64,000 bases of DNA from Diphasiastrum complanatum (GCA_029204225.1 CM055103.1:49273756-49337755), one strand, 5' to 3'. Positions 52,701 to 64,000 are shown, counted from the stretch's first letter. Made by a program: numbers and translations. Notes: generated by a model from the letters alone, not told the origin.

Positions 52701-53033
52701 TCAAATATACATGGCACATCCACAGATAGAACATATTGGTCAATCCAAGATGCATCAAATAACAGGATCCACCACTTTCAAAACAGCGATAAAGATTTAT
52801 GTCTCGAACAATCGATCTCCTAATGGAAATTGAAACACTCACCAAAACTGAATTAAGAATAATCATCTGAGCTTTGGAGAAAAAATATTGCCTGATTGGG
52901 GGATTAAACGTTAATGAAAAAAGCTTCCATGAACAAAGCTATGCCAGTATGTACATTGCAATTCTTGAACAAAAATTTAGGATCAATGATGATGCCAAAT
53001 TAGGAAAAGGAGCAGCATAACAGTAGATTTGAC
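49713..53033 (-). other. NF-YA intron, 3.3 kb
   Basis: GT (53033-53032) to AG (49714-49713), T-rich before the acceptor. No gag-pol sequence is recognised inside, unlike the DNA on both sides. It holds a possible small transposon at 51935-52445 with hairpin motifs. The ORFs at 52001-52309 and 52593-52823 have no domain and are taken as chance. Confidence 0.85.
51941..52440. repeat. Possible small foldback element with GTTCCGGAAC motifs
   Basis: A hairpin with CCCGTT/AACGGG stems lies at 51941-51961 around TTTCCGG. At 52419-52440 there is a perfect 22-bp palindrome whose half is CAGTACGTTCC. Both contain TTCCGGAAC and sit about 460 bp apart within the NF-YA intron. Ends and target duplications are not defined. 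Confidence 0.4.
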
Positions 53034-53201
53034 CTTTCTGGTCTTAACCAATTTGTTCTCTGACTCTGCCTTGGCCCGAAGCTGCCGCCGGCGTAGAATG
53101 CCATGGTACTGCTTCGCATTCACATAGACAGGCTCCTCTTCCACCATTTCAGAAGGCAAGGGCATTCTAGCTTGCTGGAGCCCAAGAATGTGAGGATGTA
53201 T
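53034..53201 (-). CDS. NF-YA transcription factor, penultimate coding exon
   Basis: 56 codons: [19 protein letters not shown], then [20 protein letters not shown] and [16 protein letters not shown]. The [18 protein letters not shown] block is the A1 helix that contacts NF-YB/NF-YC. The TGTAG acceptor leaves the exon starting at 53201. The AAG/GTCAAATC donor ends it at 53034, so the domain is split between KTRK and PYLHES, as is common in plant NF-YA genes. Both introns are phase 0. The in-frame TAG just outside the acceptor confirms the boundary. Upstream exons (N-terminus, start codon) were not found to the right as far as 64000. Confidence 0.95.
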
Positions 53202-54640
53202 CTACAGTGTCAGATTAAATTTTAAATGAGTGGCTAACAAACGAACCAAGAATTCCATTCTATCTGAGTACTTACTACTTACTAACAACAACAGATATCA
53301 CTATTCTTTAAGCTGACATTAAAAAAATTATTGACCCAAGAGAGGATTCCTACGTGACCCAGCAAAGCAGAAACCAAGACAACACAGTTTCTAAAAAAAT
53401 TAGATGAATGTATCATCTTCAGCTCCAACTGAGTAGTGATCCTTTCAACACGGTTTTGGCAATGTGGGACAATTCAACCTCCTTTTGCAAAAAAAATTGA
53501 GCACCTTATATTTATTCTTGAGATTAGAAACAAGGTTTTAAAATGAACAGATTCGTAAGTTATAAGAACAAAACCGTTTCAGCTACAAACCAACACTGAT
53601 TTGCATAAGGCAAAGCAAAAAAATATCGAAAAGAAGGATAGAAAACTTGCATTCCAGAAAACCGTAACCCTAATTTCCAGATCACGAGCAACTATGTTTT
53701 GAACACAAGCACTTAGAGCTTAGCTTTGACATTTCCTTGCTATATTGATTTTCAAAATACGTTACTAGCAGGACTGTCATTTGGCACATTTCTGTTCTCT
53801 GGCAAATTCCAGCCACCATTTTATTCATTTTCAGGGTCTAAAGTCCTAGGAATTTCTCTTATTTGCCTCAAATACTGGTGGCATTTTGTCACTGAAGCTA
53901 TACATAGTGACCAAGCATGCTGCATAGCCTGATAAACGGAAACAACTGCAACCCAAGCTATCCAAAGGGACCATGATTACCTAGAAGTAGCAGAAAAGGA
54001 CTCAAAAGATATCATCCAAGGAAACCATAACAAATGGGGCATGTGATAGAAGGACCACCATGCTTCCAAAGATATAGTCCAAGGAAACAATGACAAATGG
54101 GGCACGATAGAAGGACGGACCACATGCTACACCAAATAAAAATAAACATCCCAAGCTCTCTGCATCAACCAAGCATACCAAGTAGCAATAGGTAATAGAG
54201 GAGATAAAGATATATCAATGTCCCAAGCGATCTGTAAGGAGCATTCCTACATTCTTTTGCACTGTCTCCTTGCATTGCCTCATCAAAATCGTTAGATTCC
54301 TCTGCCTCTACCATGAAACTCATTAAAGAAAAATGTTTACGCAACTTCTTGAGCTTGATAGTCGTGAAATTTGCATCCTCCATATCAAACTCTCCTTGAT
54401 GATCATGTTGATGCCTTTTGTTGCATTCTCCACATGATTGACTTTAAACTTCTTTAAAGCCAAATTGCTTTTCCTTCACATATACTTTCTTCAAATTCCA
54501 CATCTTTAGATCTAAATGTTTTATTGTCATTTGAGTCAGATAGTCAATGTGCCTTTCCAGCCTAGCAACAACCCAAGAATATTATTTCTTTTCAAGGATA
54601 TGGCCATCCTGATGCACTTTCTAAGACTTATAAGTCTAAA
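53202..54640. other. Upstream NF-YA intron or flank, no exon found
   Basis: No exon with the usual pre-domain sequence (a Tyr/Pro-rich stretch ending near AAYG) was recognised. A 61-bp-period tandem duplication is at about 54008-54128. A minus frame 54165-54383 (MEDANFTTIKLKKLRKHFSL) is unassigned. Confidence 0.4.
54008..54128 (+). repeat. Tandem duplication, about 61-bp period
   Basis: AGATATCATCCAAGGAAACC and AGATATAGTCCAAGGAAACA head two units, both containing AATGACAAATGGGGCA- or ATAACAAATGGGGCA-type words and GATAGAAGGAC. Confidence 0.8.
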
Positions 54641-54652
54641 AATACATCAAGG

Positions 54653-55000
54653 ATGCTGGCCTCCTTAAGGATCCAAATCAATCAACCCTATAGGCAAGAA
54701 GGTAAGAGAATTAATGCTTATGTTTTGAGGATTAAATCACTTAATGATGAACTTGCGATGCTATCAAAGAGCAAACTTCTTCAAATCCCCCTAAATGGAC
54801 TTGGCTATGAGAACCTGGTGCAAAGCTATGCTATGCAAAAGGAGCTACCCTCCTTGAAAGACTTGCAAAGTGTCTTGGTGGCCAAAGAGCATAGGATAGC
54901 CAATACGAAAAGGAGCATCTCCCAACACGGAAGTGAAGATGGAGCATTCTTCATCAAATGTAAGTGGAAAGGCAAAGGCAAGAAAAGCAACAACCCGTGA
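54653..55000 (+). pseudogene. Copia gag fragment
   Basis: 115 open codons. AYVLRIKSLNDELAMLSKSK and PLNGLGYENLVQSYAMQKEL are followed by SLKDLQSVLVAKEHRIA. This matches the gag C-terminal half of the other copies at 26741, 40498 and 44705. The KWKGKGKKS tail precedes the expected knuckle, which is reduced to a weak trace near 55035 and overwritten by a deletion. The Met shown is not a start. Confidence 0.8.
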
Positions 55001-55040
55001 ATAAGGTAAAGTGAAGGTAGAGTGATTCCTCTCACATCAC

Positions 55041-55442
55041 GTGCTTTTAATGCAAAAATTTTGGTCATCTAGTCTTGTATCTTGTAATGAGGATGTAGAT
55101 CCAATTCCTCTAGCTTGGGTTACGATGGATCCAAGAATACTATTTTCACAGCAAATGATGGTGAATGTGCTAGATTGTCAACTGAGCCACTTGATGGTAA
55201 GACACCACTACAGCTCTGCAGCTCTTTCTGGTGAGAGGCTGAATGTAAAGAATTTCAATATATTTGGTAGTATATGCTATGCTCACGTTCTTAATGAAGA
55301 CCGATCTAGGGCAGATCCAATATCTAAGGGTATAATGAAAAAAGCAAGGAGCAAAGAGTTTACATTCTTGTTACAAAATAAAGTCATTCTTAGAAGACGT
55401 GCAATCCTTGATGAGGGGTCATTCCCTAATGTTGAGAAATGA
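55041..55442 (+). pseudogene. Copia protease remnant and integrase C-terminus
   Basis: The first 40 codons carry fragments of the protease zone (a DPRILFSQQMMVNV-like stretch). Then a deletion removes the GAG-pre-integrase and integrase core. The frame resumes with NVKNFNIFGSICYAHVLNED and ISKGIMKKARSKEFTFLLQN, then VILRRRAILDEGSFPNVEK, the standard Copia integrase C-terminal block. No catalytic residue remains. Confidence 0.75.
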
Positions 55443-55599
55443 GGCCATCATGAGGAGCCTAGAGGTGAGAGTTAAATATCTTTTGATGATGATGTAAAGT
55501 ATAATGATGATGAATCATTATCTTCTCCTAGTCTAATGTTAGAAGGTCAAGTAGATTGAGCAAAGTTCTTTCTAGGCTTACATATGCACAAAAAGCAAA

Positions 55600-56360
55600 G
55601 GAAGTGATTTAAGGCACTAATTTTGCATTGATGACTTCAAGTGGAGGAACCTATCTTTTTTCAAGATGTCATCCAAAAGCTGGAATGGTGTGAGGCTGTG
55701 AGGCAATGGACAATACAAAGCTCTTATGAAGAACAGGACATGGAATCTAGTGCAACTTCCTCAAGGCAAGAATGCAATAGGATGCAACTGCATGTACAAG
55801 CTCAAGTACAATCAAGATCGGAGCATCAACAAATGCAAGGCAAGGTTGGTGGCAAAAGGACGTGCAAAAAGTATGGCATTGAGTATGAGGATACTTTTGC
55901 ATCCATGGCTACTCGGATGAGGAAATGTTTATGGAGTAATCCAAGGGGTATGAAGTCCATGGTAAGCAAGAGCTTGTATGGTCTTAAGCAAGCAAAAGGG
56001 CTTAATATGCTAGCGTCAATTCATTTTTTGTCACTCTCGGGTTTTTCAAGGTTGAGTATGATCATTCATTTCAATCAAAATGGATGGGATCAATATCACT
56101 TTCCTCCTACCCTAAGTTGATGACCTTTGTTCTCGACAATGATATTGGGGATGATAAATCAAGCAAGCACTTAGCCAAGAGTTTGAGACAGAGCTTGGTT
56201 TGCTACAAATCCATGTCTACACCTATGGAGACAAATTGTAAGCTAACTATAAGAGGCAATGAAGAATCCTTGAGGACATTACTCTATAAAAAGCTAATTG
56301 GAAGTCTCATACGGTTAACTATTACTAGACCTAAGCTTAGTAATGGTGGTGATTGTATTG
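55600..56360 (+). pseudogene. Copia RT and RNase H remnants
   Basis: RT start: ALMKNRTWNLVQLPQGKNAI at about 55718-55775, then SINKCKARLVAKG at about 55826-55864. The central RT with the TAFLHG and YVDD segments is deleted; KSLYGLKQAKG remains at about 55966-56000. RNase H begins at about 56204 with CYKSMSTPMETNCKLTIRGN, then LLYKKLIGSLIRLTITRPKL, and breaks off at about 56345. At least four frame changes are present. Confidence 0.8.
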
Positions 56361-56674
56361 GGAGGTAATCGTTCGGATGCGGTCTACATACATTGAACCT
56401 ACCAAACCAGTTCAGACTCAAAAAACACTATAAATAGATGTTTCGTTTCATTCATTAGTATCCAGCAGAGACGTTCTCTTTTCATTGAGATCAAAGGTGG
56501 TTTGTGCCTTAATCTACTTTCATATCTTGTATATAGTGAAGCTAGTATTGAGATAACTTGGGGAATTTGTCCATATATCTCTTGATCAAGATTTGTGTAA
56601 ACATGCTAAGTCAATTGCATTGATCTTGCATGAATCTATGTTGATCTTGAATGTAGATGTGATTCTTTCCAACA
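56360..56674 (+). repeat. Copia LTR remnant with TATA box
   Basis: It follows a purine-rich GTATTGGGAGG tract and ends GATTCTTTCCAACA at 56674. CTATAAATAG at 56428-56437 is a strong TATA box. The terminal TTTCCAACA also closes the LTR at 41046, suggesting related families. The left edge is approximate, and a terminal TG is not clear. Confidence 0.6.
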
Positions 56675-56689
56675 TTGTCACCACTCTAG

Positions 56690-57475
56690 CTTTCTAGCTT
56701 GCTAGTTTTGGATGTAAAGTGAGCAATCATATCCATAGCCAAACTTGGGTAAATCTTTCACAGTTATCAAGACTTCCACTAAAACTCCTTGCCTAATTTA
56801 GCATGGATCTTGCAATATCCAATAGGGTGCTATTTGTCCAATCAACTAATCTATTTTGTTGAGGACTATGGGGCATTTTTTCTAGTGCTTCATCTCTTTT
56901 TGTCATCAAACATGTGAAGCTTTTCCTAGTAGCATCACGAATGAAAGTTAAAAACCATTTAAACGTAGTATGGACATTGGTCCACAAACATCGAAGTGGA
57001 TCATTCCAAAAGGACTTGAATTGTTCTTGTATGCAATTAATTTAAAAATTTCTTTATGTTTTCCCTACTATGCAGTCCTCACATGATTTATGGCTTCAAA
57101 CATCACATTTATCCCTTCATATTACCATACGTTCCTTGGACATCATATGTAGAGCATGATAAAGATGACCAAATCTATGTGCCATCAGTTTGCGTTCTTG
57201 AAGTGTTGGATTCTTCAACCAATGGTCCTACATAGTACAATCATGCTTGATATTTCTAAAGATTGCCTCATCTCTGACCTTCCCCAAAGATTTCCACTGA
57301 TGATGGGCTTAGCCTTGTTGGATGTTATTGTCATCAAGTCAAGAATTCTGCTGACAAATAGTAGACTCTTTGCCAAGTTTGGAATACGAAGTTGTAATTG
57401 TGGTGCCATGAGAAAAACTGCATCCTCTTTTGTAGGTTAATTTACTTGCTCTAGGATAATTGAAGATTCTTCTAA
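56690..57475 (-). pseudogene. Copia GAG-pre-integrase and integrase fragment
   Basis: From 57475 down on the minus strand, frame 57215-57409 is probably the end of the protease region (APQLQLRIPNLAKSLLFVSR). The GAG-pre-integrase block HRFGHLYHALHMMSKERMV is at about 57130-57190, followed by CEDCIVGK at about 57070-57095 with a frame change. Integrase segments in 56793-56987 include VWTNVHTTFKWFLTFIRDAT-like sequence and HSPQQNRLVDWTNSTLLDIA. In the latter the usual QQNGVAERKNRTL is heavily changed and the catalytic Glu is lost (VDW). No LTR is attached. Confidence 0.7.
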
Positions 57476-57501
57476 CTGCAATTGAAGATTCTTCTAACTG
57501 C
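57458..57501 (+). repeat. 22-bp tandem duplication
   Basis: AATTGAAGATTCTTCTAACTGC occurs twice back to back without a mismatch. It looks like a recent slippage event in old DNA. Confidence 0.9.
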
Positions 57502-58440
57502 CCCAAATTTCCCCACCTTTCAAATACCATCCATGCTTGTGGAAACTCTAAGCTCTGAAAGTTGGGAATCAAACTCCAATAGGAAAAGATTAAGCGAGCA
57601 TAGTGACAATGGGTTCCTCTTGGTCTTGGGTCCAAGGAACTAGAAAATGCACTCCCAAAAACTGGAGTGCCTTAAACTCCAAGAACCAATCATATGCCAC
57701 CAATAAATGCCCTGCATGTAGACTAAAATGGGTTCAATAATTTGGCATCGTGAACAATGGCATGGTTGTGGGCTAGTAGACACATGAGAAACCAACAAAC
57801 TAACAACGGGAAGACAAAAAGTTTATGGAAAGACCTAGGCCTAGAGCTGAAAGCTAGCACACGTCTAAAAAAAACTTTACATGAAGAGGTAAAATAGAAA
57901 TCCACAAACTTGCTAACTTTTGAGTAAAGATATTAATACATTATAAACCAGCTAAAGACTTGATCTAAAACATTAGATACCTTCTATAACTAACACACCT
58001 AAAATACAACCATTAACTACTTACTAGAACTAACTAAAAAATGAAAACTTGCTATCGAGCTGTCTCCTTAATCTCCACAAATGGCATGCTGTTCCTTCCA
58101 CTCAAAATCACTAGAGATAGAAAGATCCCTAGCTGTCTCTATACTCTCCGATCAGCAGACTGTTCTCTTCAAAGCCCATCGTTGCCTACCCCAAAAGAAT
58201 CATTGTCTTTCTTGAAGGATTTGCTTTGAAATCACTGCTTCCACAAAGTGTGTCACTACCTCTCTTCAGCTTACTCACTACCTCTGCTCCAGTATATCGC
58301 TGCCTTTCTATAGCTGAAAATTGCTGCCTTTTAAGAGTAAACTGGCTGCCTTAGATTCTGCTATAGTCTTCGAGTTGCTACTGGAGAACATTGCACATAG
58401 AAGTGTTACACTGTACATTGTACTTCGTAATTCTGTGTTG
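57502..58440. other. Intergenic DNA, no gene seen
   Basis: Only short frames are present. CT-rich phrases containing GCTGCC recur at about 58255-58360. No domain or LTR edge was identified. Confidence 0.4.
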
Positions 58441-58449
58441 GTTTTGCAT

Positions 58450-59251
58450 ACACGTGTTATGTCCAATTGATAACAATTGATAAGCCACTAACCTTAGGTC
58501 AATCAAGACCTAGATGAGGTTGGAGGAATCAAGTTGACTTTGTATTAACTATAGTGAGTTTTAATATGCCATAATCAAGGTCATATTTACCTGTAGTGAC
58601 TGTGTGGGGCACTATGACTACGGTTACAGTTGGCTATCAACAGACAGCTAGTATTTGGCCATCATAAGTGAAAATTACCTAAATTTACCTGAGCGGTAGC
58701 TCTTGGACTGAGGCTATAAAGCCAAGGGTTCACGGCAATAGTGAGGCATCACGTGGATCAGTGATATGATGCCGGTATGGTCATACTCCAAGGATCATCC
58801 AGTGCTTGGGTTTGGCATCTCTAGCCTAGGGATGGGTTATGGTGGTATGGGACACCATTACGAACTGCCCGTAATGAGGCCACTTACGACTTACCAGCAA
58901 CTTTCGTAAGACGGCATCTTTCCCACGAAAATCCTACAGAAAGGAAAACCCTATGGACCATGTTAGCAGTCTCTGGCGTTTACAGCTACAAGAGGCTACA
59001 AGAAGAGTGCACAGAAACAACACGTGGAACGTCGAACCGGCAAGGAAGCTAGGGACTCGAGAGATGGATCTTGTAGTGCCATACTAGTCTCACAACACGG
59101 GGATGAGTATGGATTTCCTCTAAGAATGGTGTTATGGACACACCGTCCATGTTATGGACCCTGTGTGTCCATAAAAAATGGGCACTTGGCTTAAGTGTGT
59201 CAGTATTGTTTGTGTGGGTTCGCCATAGGTTGGAACATGAGAGGCATATAA
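58450..59251 (+). repeat. Candidate LTR (about 0.8 kb) before a primer-binding site
   Basis: This is compositionally distinct, less AT-rich DNA, ending just before a primer-binding site at 59255. A TATAAAG-like word (GCTATAAAGCC) lies at about 58711. The 5' edge is a guess (a TG at about 58459), since no second copy lies in the window. A Gypsy or Copia origin cannot be told, because no gag or pol follows. Confidence 0.45.
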
Positions 59252-59254
59252 TAG

Positions 59255-59266
59255 TGGTATCAAAGC
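59255..59266 (+). promoter_or_regulatory. Primer-binding site TGGTATCAAAGC
   Basis: One mismatch to the initiator tRNA-Met complement TGGTATCAGAGC. Confidence 0.6.
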
Positions 59267-62200
59267 TAGTCCTACGTGTGATAAATGCAAAACAATGTCA
59301 ATCCCAAAGGAAAAGGTACTAGAGTTTTTGCATGAAGGAATGTATGATGGAGATCACAGAGTTTCTAGCAAATGGCAACAAAAAGGCATTATACCCCTTT
59401 GAGTTGATTTTTTTGCTCTCAGCATCTCTTGGGAGTTTGATGTATTCAGGATGTTTGTCATGCATAATTAATGCTTAGGTAAATCTAAGTATTCTTGCAT
59501 GAGGTAGTCGCCCTGTATGACAATGACTACATGCCATATTGTTGTTTATATTGTTATTGAGAAAATTATTGCATGCTATCATATACCATTGATATTGTGA
59601 TCATTCTTGTAGTTTCATCAGTGAATTTTTGCATGAATCTCATGCAAGCTCATCGATAGTTTTGATCAGGTATAGTGATGCTAGGTATACTGCCAATTGT
59701 GGCCATACATCAAGAAATCACGTAAAAAACAATTTTTCTCTCAATTTTGATAAGCATGAGCTATAGAATAAATAGCAAATTGTCAAAATTCTGACATGCA
59801 AGGATTGAAAGCTATAATTACCGAATGTATAACGCTCATTGGTCAATAGCATGCCAGGCTAAAAAATTCGGTCAGAACTTATGCATGCAAAAAGAACTGA
59901 CAGCTTTAAGAGCACTCTTTTTCCAAACCAGAGGAGCAATTCTGAGGCAAAATTGTAGATATTTTAGAGACCATCCCAAGCGTGGATCAGTAGCAGTAAG
60001 TCACTGGCTAACATCGCATCTGAGTTGCCAATAGCCTAAGGAAATTCAGTGTGGGTTAGTGCACACCAAAGACTGCCCAAATGCATGAAATAGCATGAGA
60101 TATTTCACTGATGTGAAGACTGTTTTTCAAGCAAATGCAATGAACTTGTTGAAGTAGATGGTAGACATATTGATGAGTTGATTCCACAGTAAGATCAATA
60201 ATTGATCGGTGAAAAACACTTCTTCCATGAATTTGGTTCAAAAATGTCAGAATTGGTTTAAGGAGTTCGTATACACTTCATGCCTGTTTGCAACTTCAAA
60301 ACCACATGAAAATTACCTATGTAATCTCCACATGGATTAGAAGAAGTGCTCATCAGACTGGAAGCAACTTTTGCTTCAAAACTTGAAAGGATATTGAAAC
60401 TCTTGTTTATCCTGTAGACAGCATTGAACAATTTCCACTAGCAAGATACTTCAAACTAGTTCAACTAATAATCCCTCCTTTCAACCAGAATATGTTGCTA
60501 GGGAGACAAAAGCTAAGACGCTGTAGGCTGTTCAAGATTGGCTCAATTGATGCTTCAGCTACTTCACTCTTTAGGCTATTCCAAAATAAGAAGAAGGTTA
60601 TGTCAGTCCTTTTGTTTCTTATTGGTAAAGCTTCTTCTTTGTGGCGTGACCCTATTACTTGGAATTCGTTTCAAGTTAAATATAGAAAGGCTTCATAAAA
60701 CACATACATAAAGAGTGTGTAACAGAAAAAAGTTAAACCATAAATTTGAATGAGTTTGTGAAAAAAGATACAAACTAACTAAAGTGTGTAACAAAACAAG
60801 AACGTAAATTTTCAAATACGGGATCTTTGGTTGAAAGGTGTGCAAAGAAAGGAGTTATAGCAAAAGATAGATATTGTGGTTACAGACATAAATAGTGGCA
60901 AAGGGTGAAGGCTTATTTAAGGACTCGCCTTAATCACAAATCTAGCAAAATAAAGTGAAGTAAAATACATGAAACATGATGATTTTCCATGGCAGTCCAA
61001 TTGATATCACTTTAGCAGTAGATAGAAGTGCTAAAGCTTATTGTACATGTCACAGGTTTGAAGCAGTTATCACATTTTGATATCAATGAAAGAGCAATCT
61101 GCCCCGAATAATGGCAAATGATGTTGTATATCATCAATGGCTAAAGCCCTACAAGCAATACCAATAAGTTCTCCCACAAAGAGCTCAGGCAACACCAATA
61201 TCAGAGTTCAACAATGAATGTCACTAGGCCCTACTTATGCTAAGCAAGTGCCTTAACATAGAAGCCTCTAGGGACTAGAAGACAAATATGGAGGAGAATA
61301 GTCTGCCTTACTTTGGGGCCCCAATCCAAATAATTAACTAGTTAAGCAAGCCAGAGAGCCATCTAGAGAACCCACAAGTTTCCAAAAGTCAAAAATCAAA
61401 GAAGCCAAATCCAAAAAGCACAGACAGTGAGTAAGATAGCAGTTGTTACATTCTTTTCTTTGAATGGCATCGCAAAGACACCTTGGGAAAGCCTTCAAAT
61501 TCCTGTTTCCAGCATATGGTTCACTCTAATCCGATAAGAATAGATGTCTACTTTTTGCCTGAACGATGTTTTTCCACACACTTTGAGGCACAAACCATGA
61601 CTGCAAAAATGACAGCTATGTTCACAGGTGTCCCAAACCCTAAATACACTTAATCATCAGTACATTCAATAATACAGTGTCTAGAAAGCGGAACAGTTCA
61701 TTCATCTGCCCACTATCAGTCACTTCGATAGATCAACTATCCTACTACATACAGTACATTCATCCACCCAAAATGATCGGTCCTTTGACCATTTGAAAGT
61801 TATCAATGAGATGAACAGTACATTAATCATTCATGTGGTTAATCCTTTGACCACTAAGTTTGCATACATCTCATAACAGAGAGAACTAGTTGCACAACAG
61901 TTCCATGCTACCAAATATAAGCAGAAACCTTATTGATTGTCACCATTCATGTGAAAAATGATCCAGGGTGTAATAATATGTACCCAAAAAACTCGTTCAA
62001 CACATTTTTTTTCTACTTAGTAAAAATCTGAAATAACAAATTTGATGTTCCATACCAAAAGGTACAGAACGGGTATCTATTGTTTGTTTCATATGACAAA
62101 TTGTTCAAGGATCCATGTTCATGTGTTTGGTTTAACATATTCTCAAGCTGGTATCGGCGCCATATTCGAGAGAGAGCTGGGATAGATCAATTAATATACA

Positions 62201-63170
62201 AAAAAAAGTGAGCTCAAGACTTAGGACTGAATTGACGGAGGCGGACTGTGATAGCAAGTTCCAAAGAAGAACCACAGATCTCTAAGTGGGTTGATGTATT
62301 GAAGGTCCATTGCATGATCTACATTGTGACAGTTCAACAAGAGCAACAATGAGTTTACTATCATTTGCCTTCCAACACACAGAGCAATTAAGCAAAATTA
62401 TACTTAACATTATTATAATATCATAAGTGATCAAGATGAAATTATATAGCGACCTTGTTGATGGATCCCTGTTTTCAAGGTCAGAAATTTACAGGACACG
62501 TAAAATCTTTCCAAGACAAGGCTAGATCATATAATAAGACCACCACGAACTACAGAGAACCATGATAGTTTTATTGTTGATTCCTCAAAGAGATATGAGA
62601 AAAGAGGGCCTGACATAGTCCACAATGCCATAACCTATCTCTTCCCGTCGCATCACTACAGCAGCAAGCAGAGCCCCAAATATTTCTGTATAAGGGATAT
62701 TTCTGCATACATCATTCTATTCCACTGCTGCACTACCCTAAATCCTGTAAACAGATGGCTTTTCCACTATGATCTACTTGGCCTATGCCTAGCAATCCGC
62801 CCCACGGACAACCCAATGGCAAAGTACTTGATCTGCATAAGATTAATGCCCCAGAACAAACTCCTTCCTTGTACCTTCTGCAAATAACATCTGCAGTTAC
62901 CATATTTCATCATGACTTCCTTACTTTCTCTACAAACAGATATTCCAAGTAACTAGCTCCCTCTAATCAAAACTATGCATTGCTGCCCAATTCTATCACA
63001 AATTAGTTGGCTACAGAAGCTTGGAATGTTCAATATGAGTGTGAAAGGTCATATAATTAGGCACATTCATCGAAGAGTATTTCTCGTGCATGGGGGATCT
63101 TACAAGCTATGTATGAATCCACCAACTAGAGCCCACTTCATAAACTAGCAACTACTCACAATTCAAATGG
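59267..63170. other. Long stretch without recognisable genes
   Basis: Short ORFs at 59825-60034, 60056-60241 and 60492-60698 show no domain. Base composition is even and lacks LTR edges or microsatellites. Missing NF-YA 5' exons could lie here on the minus strand, but none could be supported. Confidence 0.4.
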
Positions 63171-63780
63171 TTGAACCAGAATTTTTCACTGATTTTCTTA
63201 CAATGCTCAAGAAATTGTGATCAATTGGGATCTGCAAATGAAACAATTTCTAAGATGAATATTATTAGCAATATGATAAATGCATTGCCTCATTTTTATA
63301 GGTATCTTGTGACTACAATGATGGACAGAGAGATGCGACCTACATTCAAAGAATTTTGGAGAATTCTTCTTCAAGAGGAAGTAATCCACAAAGGGCATTC
63401 AAAGGGATCAAAGAACAGCCAGCACTTGCGACATCTTCAAATTTGTCGAGAGGAAGAGGTCTGGAAAGTTCGAAGGCAAGGGCAATTTCAATCAAGGTGG
63501 CCATAGACCACAACAGCAAAGAGCAACATGAAAATGGACAACAACTTGGAATTTTGAAAAGATGATTTTAGAATTAAGGGGAGAAGGCAAGAAAAAGAGT
63601 TCAAGCTACTATTGTGGTAAAGATCGACATCTTGAGAATAAACATCACATTAAGCAAGCTATTGGAAACCCACAGGGAAGATGTAAAGGCAATCATAACA
63701 TAGGCCAAAATTGGTGGCAAACTCAAAATGCAACAAATTGTCCAATGGTGAAATGTCATTGATGGCCGTGAGTAGAGCTG
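63171..63780 (+). pseudogene. Copia gag C-terminal half with decayed knuckle
   Basis: The first frame, 63171-63506, gives MNIISNMINALPHFYRYLVT and TTMMDREMRPTFKEFWRILL with QEEVI, matching gag of this Copia lineage (usually ...LP.SY...V..L......TL..L...L..EE). A frameshift at about 63390 moves to frames 63356-63565 and 63562-63762. The knuckle SSSYYCGKDRHLENKHHIKQ at about 63600-63660 has lost two of the expected Cys residues (CxxC reduced to YxxC; the final Cys is His), so zinc binding is unlikely. Confidence 0.75.
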
Positions 63781-64000
63781 CATCAAGAGGAGAATGGTAC
63801 TTGGATTCTAAAACATCATCTCACATGACCTCTCATAAGAAATGGTTTTCCACCATTGATCAAAATTATTAGAATCCAAAGTCATTTTGGGAGACGATAA
63901 TGCTCAAACAATTGAGGGCGTCGGAGGTATTAAAATACAACTTGCATCAAGACAAAAAGGAAATTTACGAAATGCATTGTTGGTTCCAAATCTTTTAAAA
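63770..64000 (+). pseudogene. Copia protease, active site mutated
   Basis: The plus strand encodes GEWYLDSKTSSHMTSHKKWF at about 63790-63850, aligned to the usual WxxDSGASSHMT. The Gly of the DSG triad is Lys, which would kill the protease. A TAG at 63872 follows. In another frame KVILGDDNAQTIEGVGGIKI continues at about 63880-63940, then RNALLVPNLLK at the window end. Glycine loss and the frame change show an inactive copy. Confidence 0.8.

Larger units (their letters stand above)
54640..56674 (+). mobile_element. Degraded Copia retrotransposon with 3' LTR
   Basis: Gag, part of integrase, part of RT and the first RNase H residues appear in Copia order, compressed to 1.7 kb by internal deletions. 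An LTR ending at 56674 follows. Sequence is closest to the gag and pol family at 26741 and 29876-32282. The 5' LTR and gag start are absent. Confidence 0.8.
63171..64000 (+). mobile_element. Copia gag and protease, cut by window end
   Basis: Gag C-terminal half, a decayed knuckle and the protease follow in order on the plus strand to the last base. No LTR or gag start is seen on the left. This gag (INALPHFYRYLVTTMMDREM) is of a different Copia lineage from the gags at 26741 and 44705. Confidence 0.8.

Noticed and set aside
52593-52823. ORF in the NF-YA intron as an additional exon
   Set aside because: It is on the opposite strand with no domain and no splice sites in a fitting phase.
54165-54383. 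72-codon minus ORF (MEDANFTTIKLKK...) as a gene or gag tail
   Set aside because: Faint similarity to an acidic gag tail only. No knuckle, gag core or splice context supports it.
1-64000. rRNA, tRNA, CRISPR or bacterial-type operons
   Set aside because: No sequence with those structures was seen. The TGGTATCAGAGC words are retrotransposon primer-binding sites, not tRNA genes.

Overview
The window is plant nuclear DNA with very few genes and many old transposons. Three things show this. The only well-supported host gene is an NF-YA (CCAAT-binding) transcription factor on the minus strand with a 3.3-kb intron and GT/AG splice sites. Most of the remaining coding signal is Ty1/Copia and Ty3/Gypsy retrotransposon gag-pol broken by stops and frameshifts, with plant-type primer-binding sites matching initiator tRNA-Met (TGGTATCAGAGC). 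Fragments of a legume-type lectin domain and of an actin-depolymerizing factor (ADF) are also present. The NF-YA and ADF sequences fit a seed plant or other vascular plant with a large genome. The species cannot be named from the sequence alone.

Layout. 1-2640: degraded Copia, minus. 2642-9003: LTR element carrying gag but no visible pol (TR-GAG type), plus. 9469-9699: lectin-domain fragment, minus. 11080-14190: Gypsy gag-protease-RT, minus. 15411-20369: a 5-kb, almost pure inverted repeat. 20844-21290: small ORF behind a TATA box and G-box, minus. 23731-34115: a tangle of LTRs, two Copia pieces and one Gypsy element whose parts are best explained by a 4.7-kb inversion. 34480-36625: non-autonomous LTR-type sequence holding a processed ADF pseudogene. 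36626-40425: Copia with LTR, gag, integrase and RT, plus. 40430-45320: two minus-strand Copia remnants. 46370-48303: plus-strand Copia tail with a 3' LTR. 49311-53201: the NF-YA exons. 54640-57470: two Copia remnants. 58450-59266: an LTR with primer-binding site. 63171-64000: Copia gag and protease running off the window.

No pathway or operon is encoded here. The genes relate through transposition history: autonomous elements nested in each other, non-autonomous elements that would need enzymes from elsewhere, and host sequences reverse-transcribed or captured. NF-YA is the only locus likely to make a working protein; its 5' exons were not found and may lie among the transposons right of 53201 or outside the window. 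I found no rRNA, tRNA or CRISPR.
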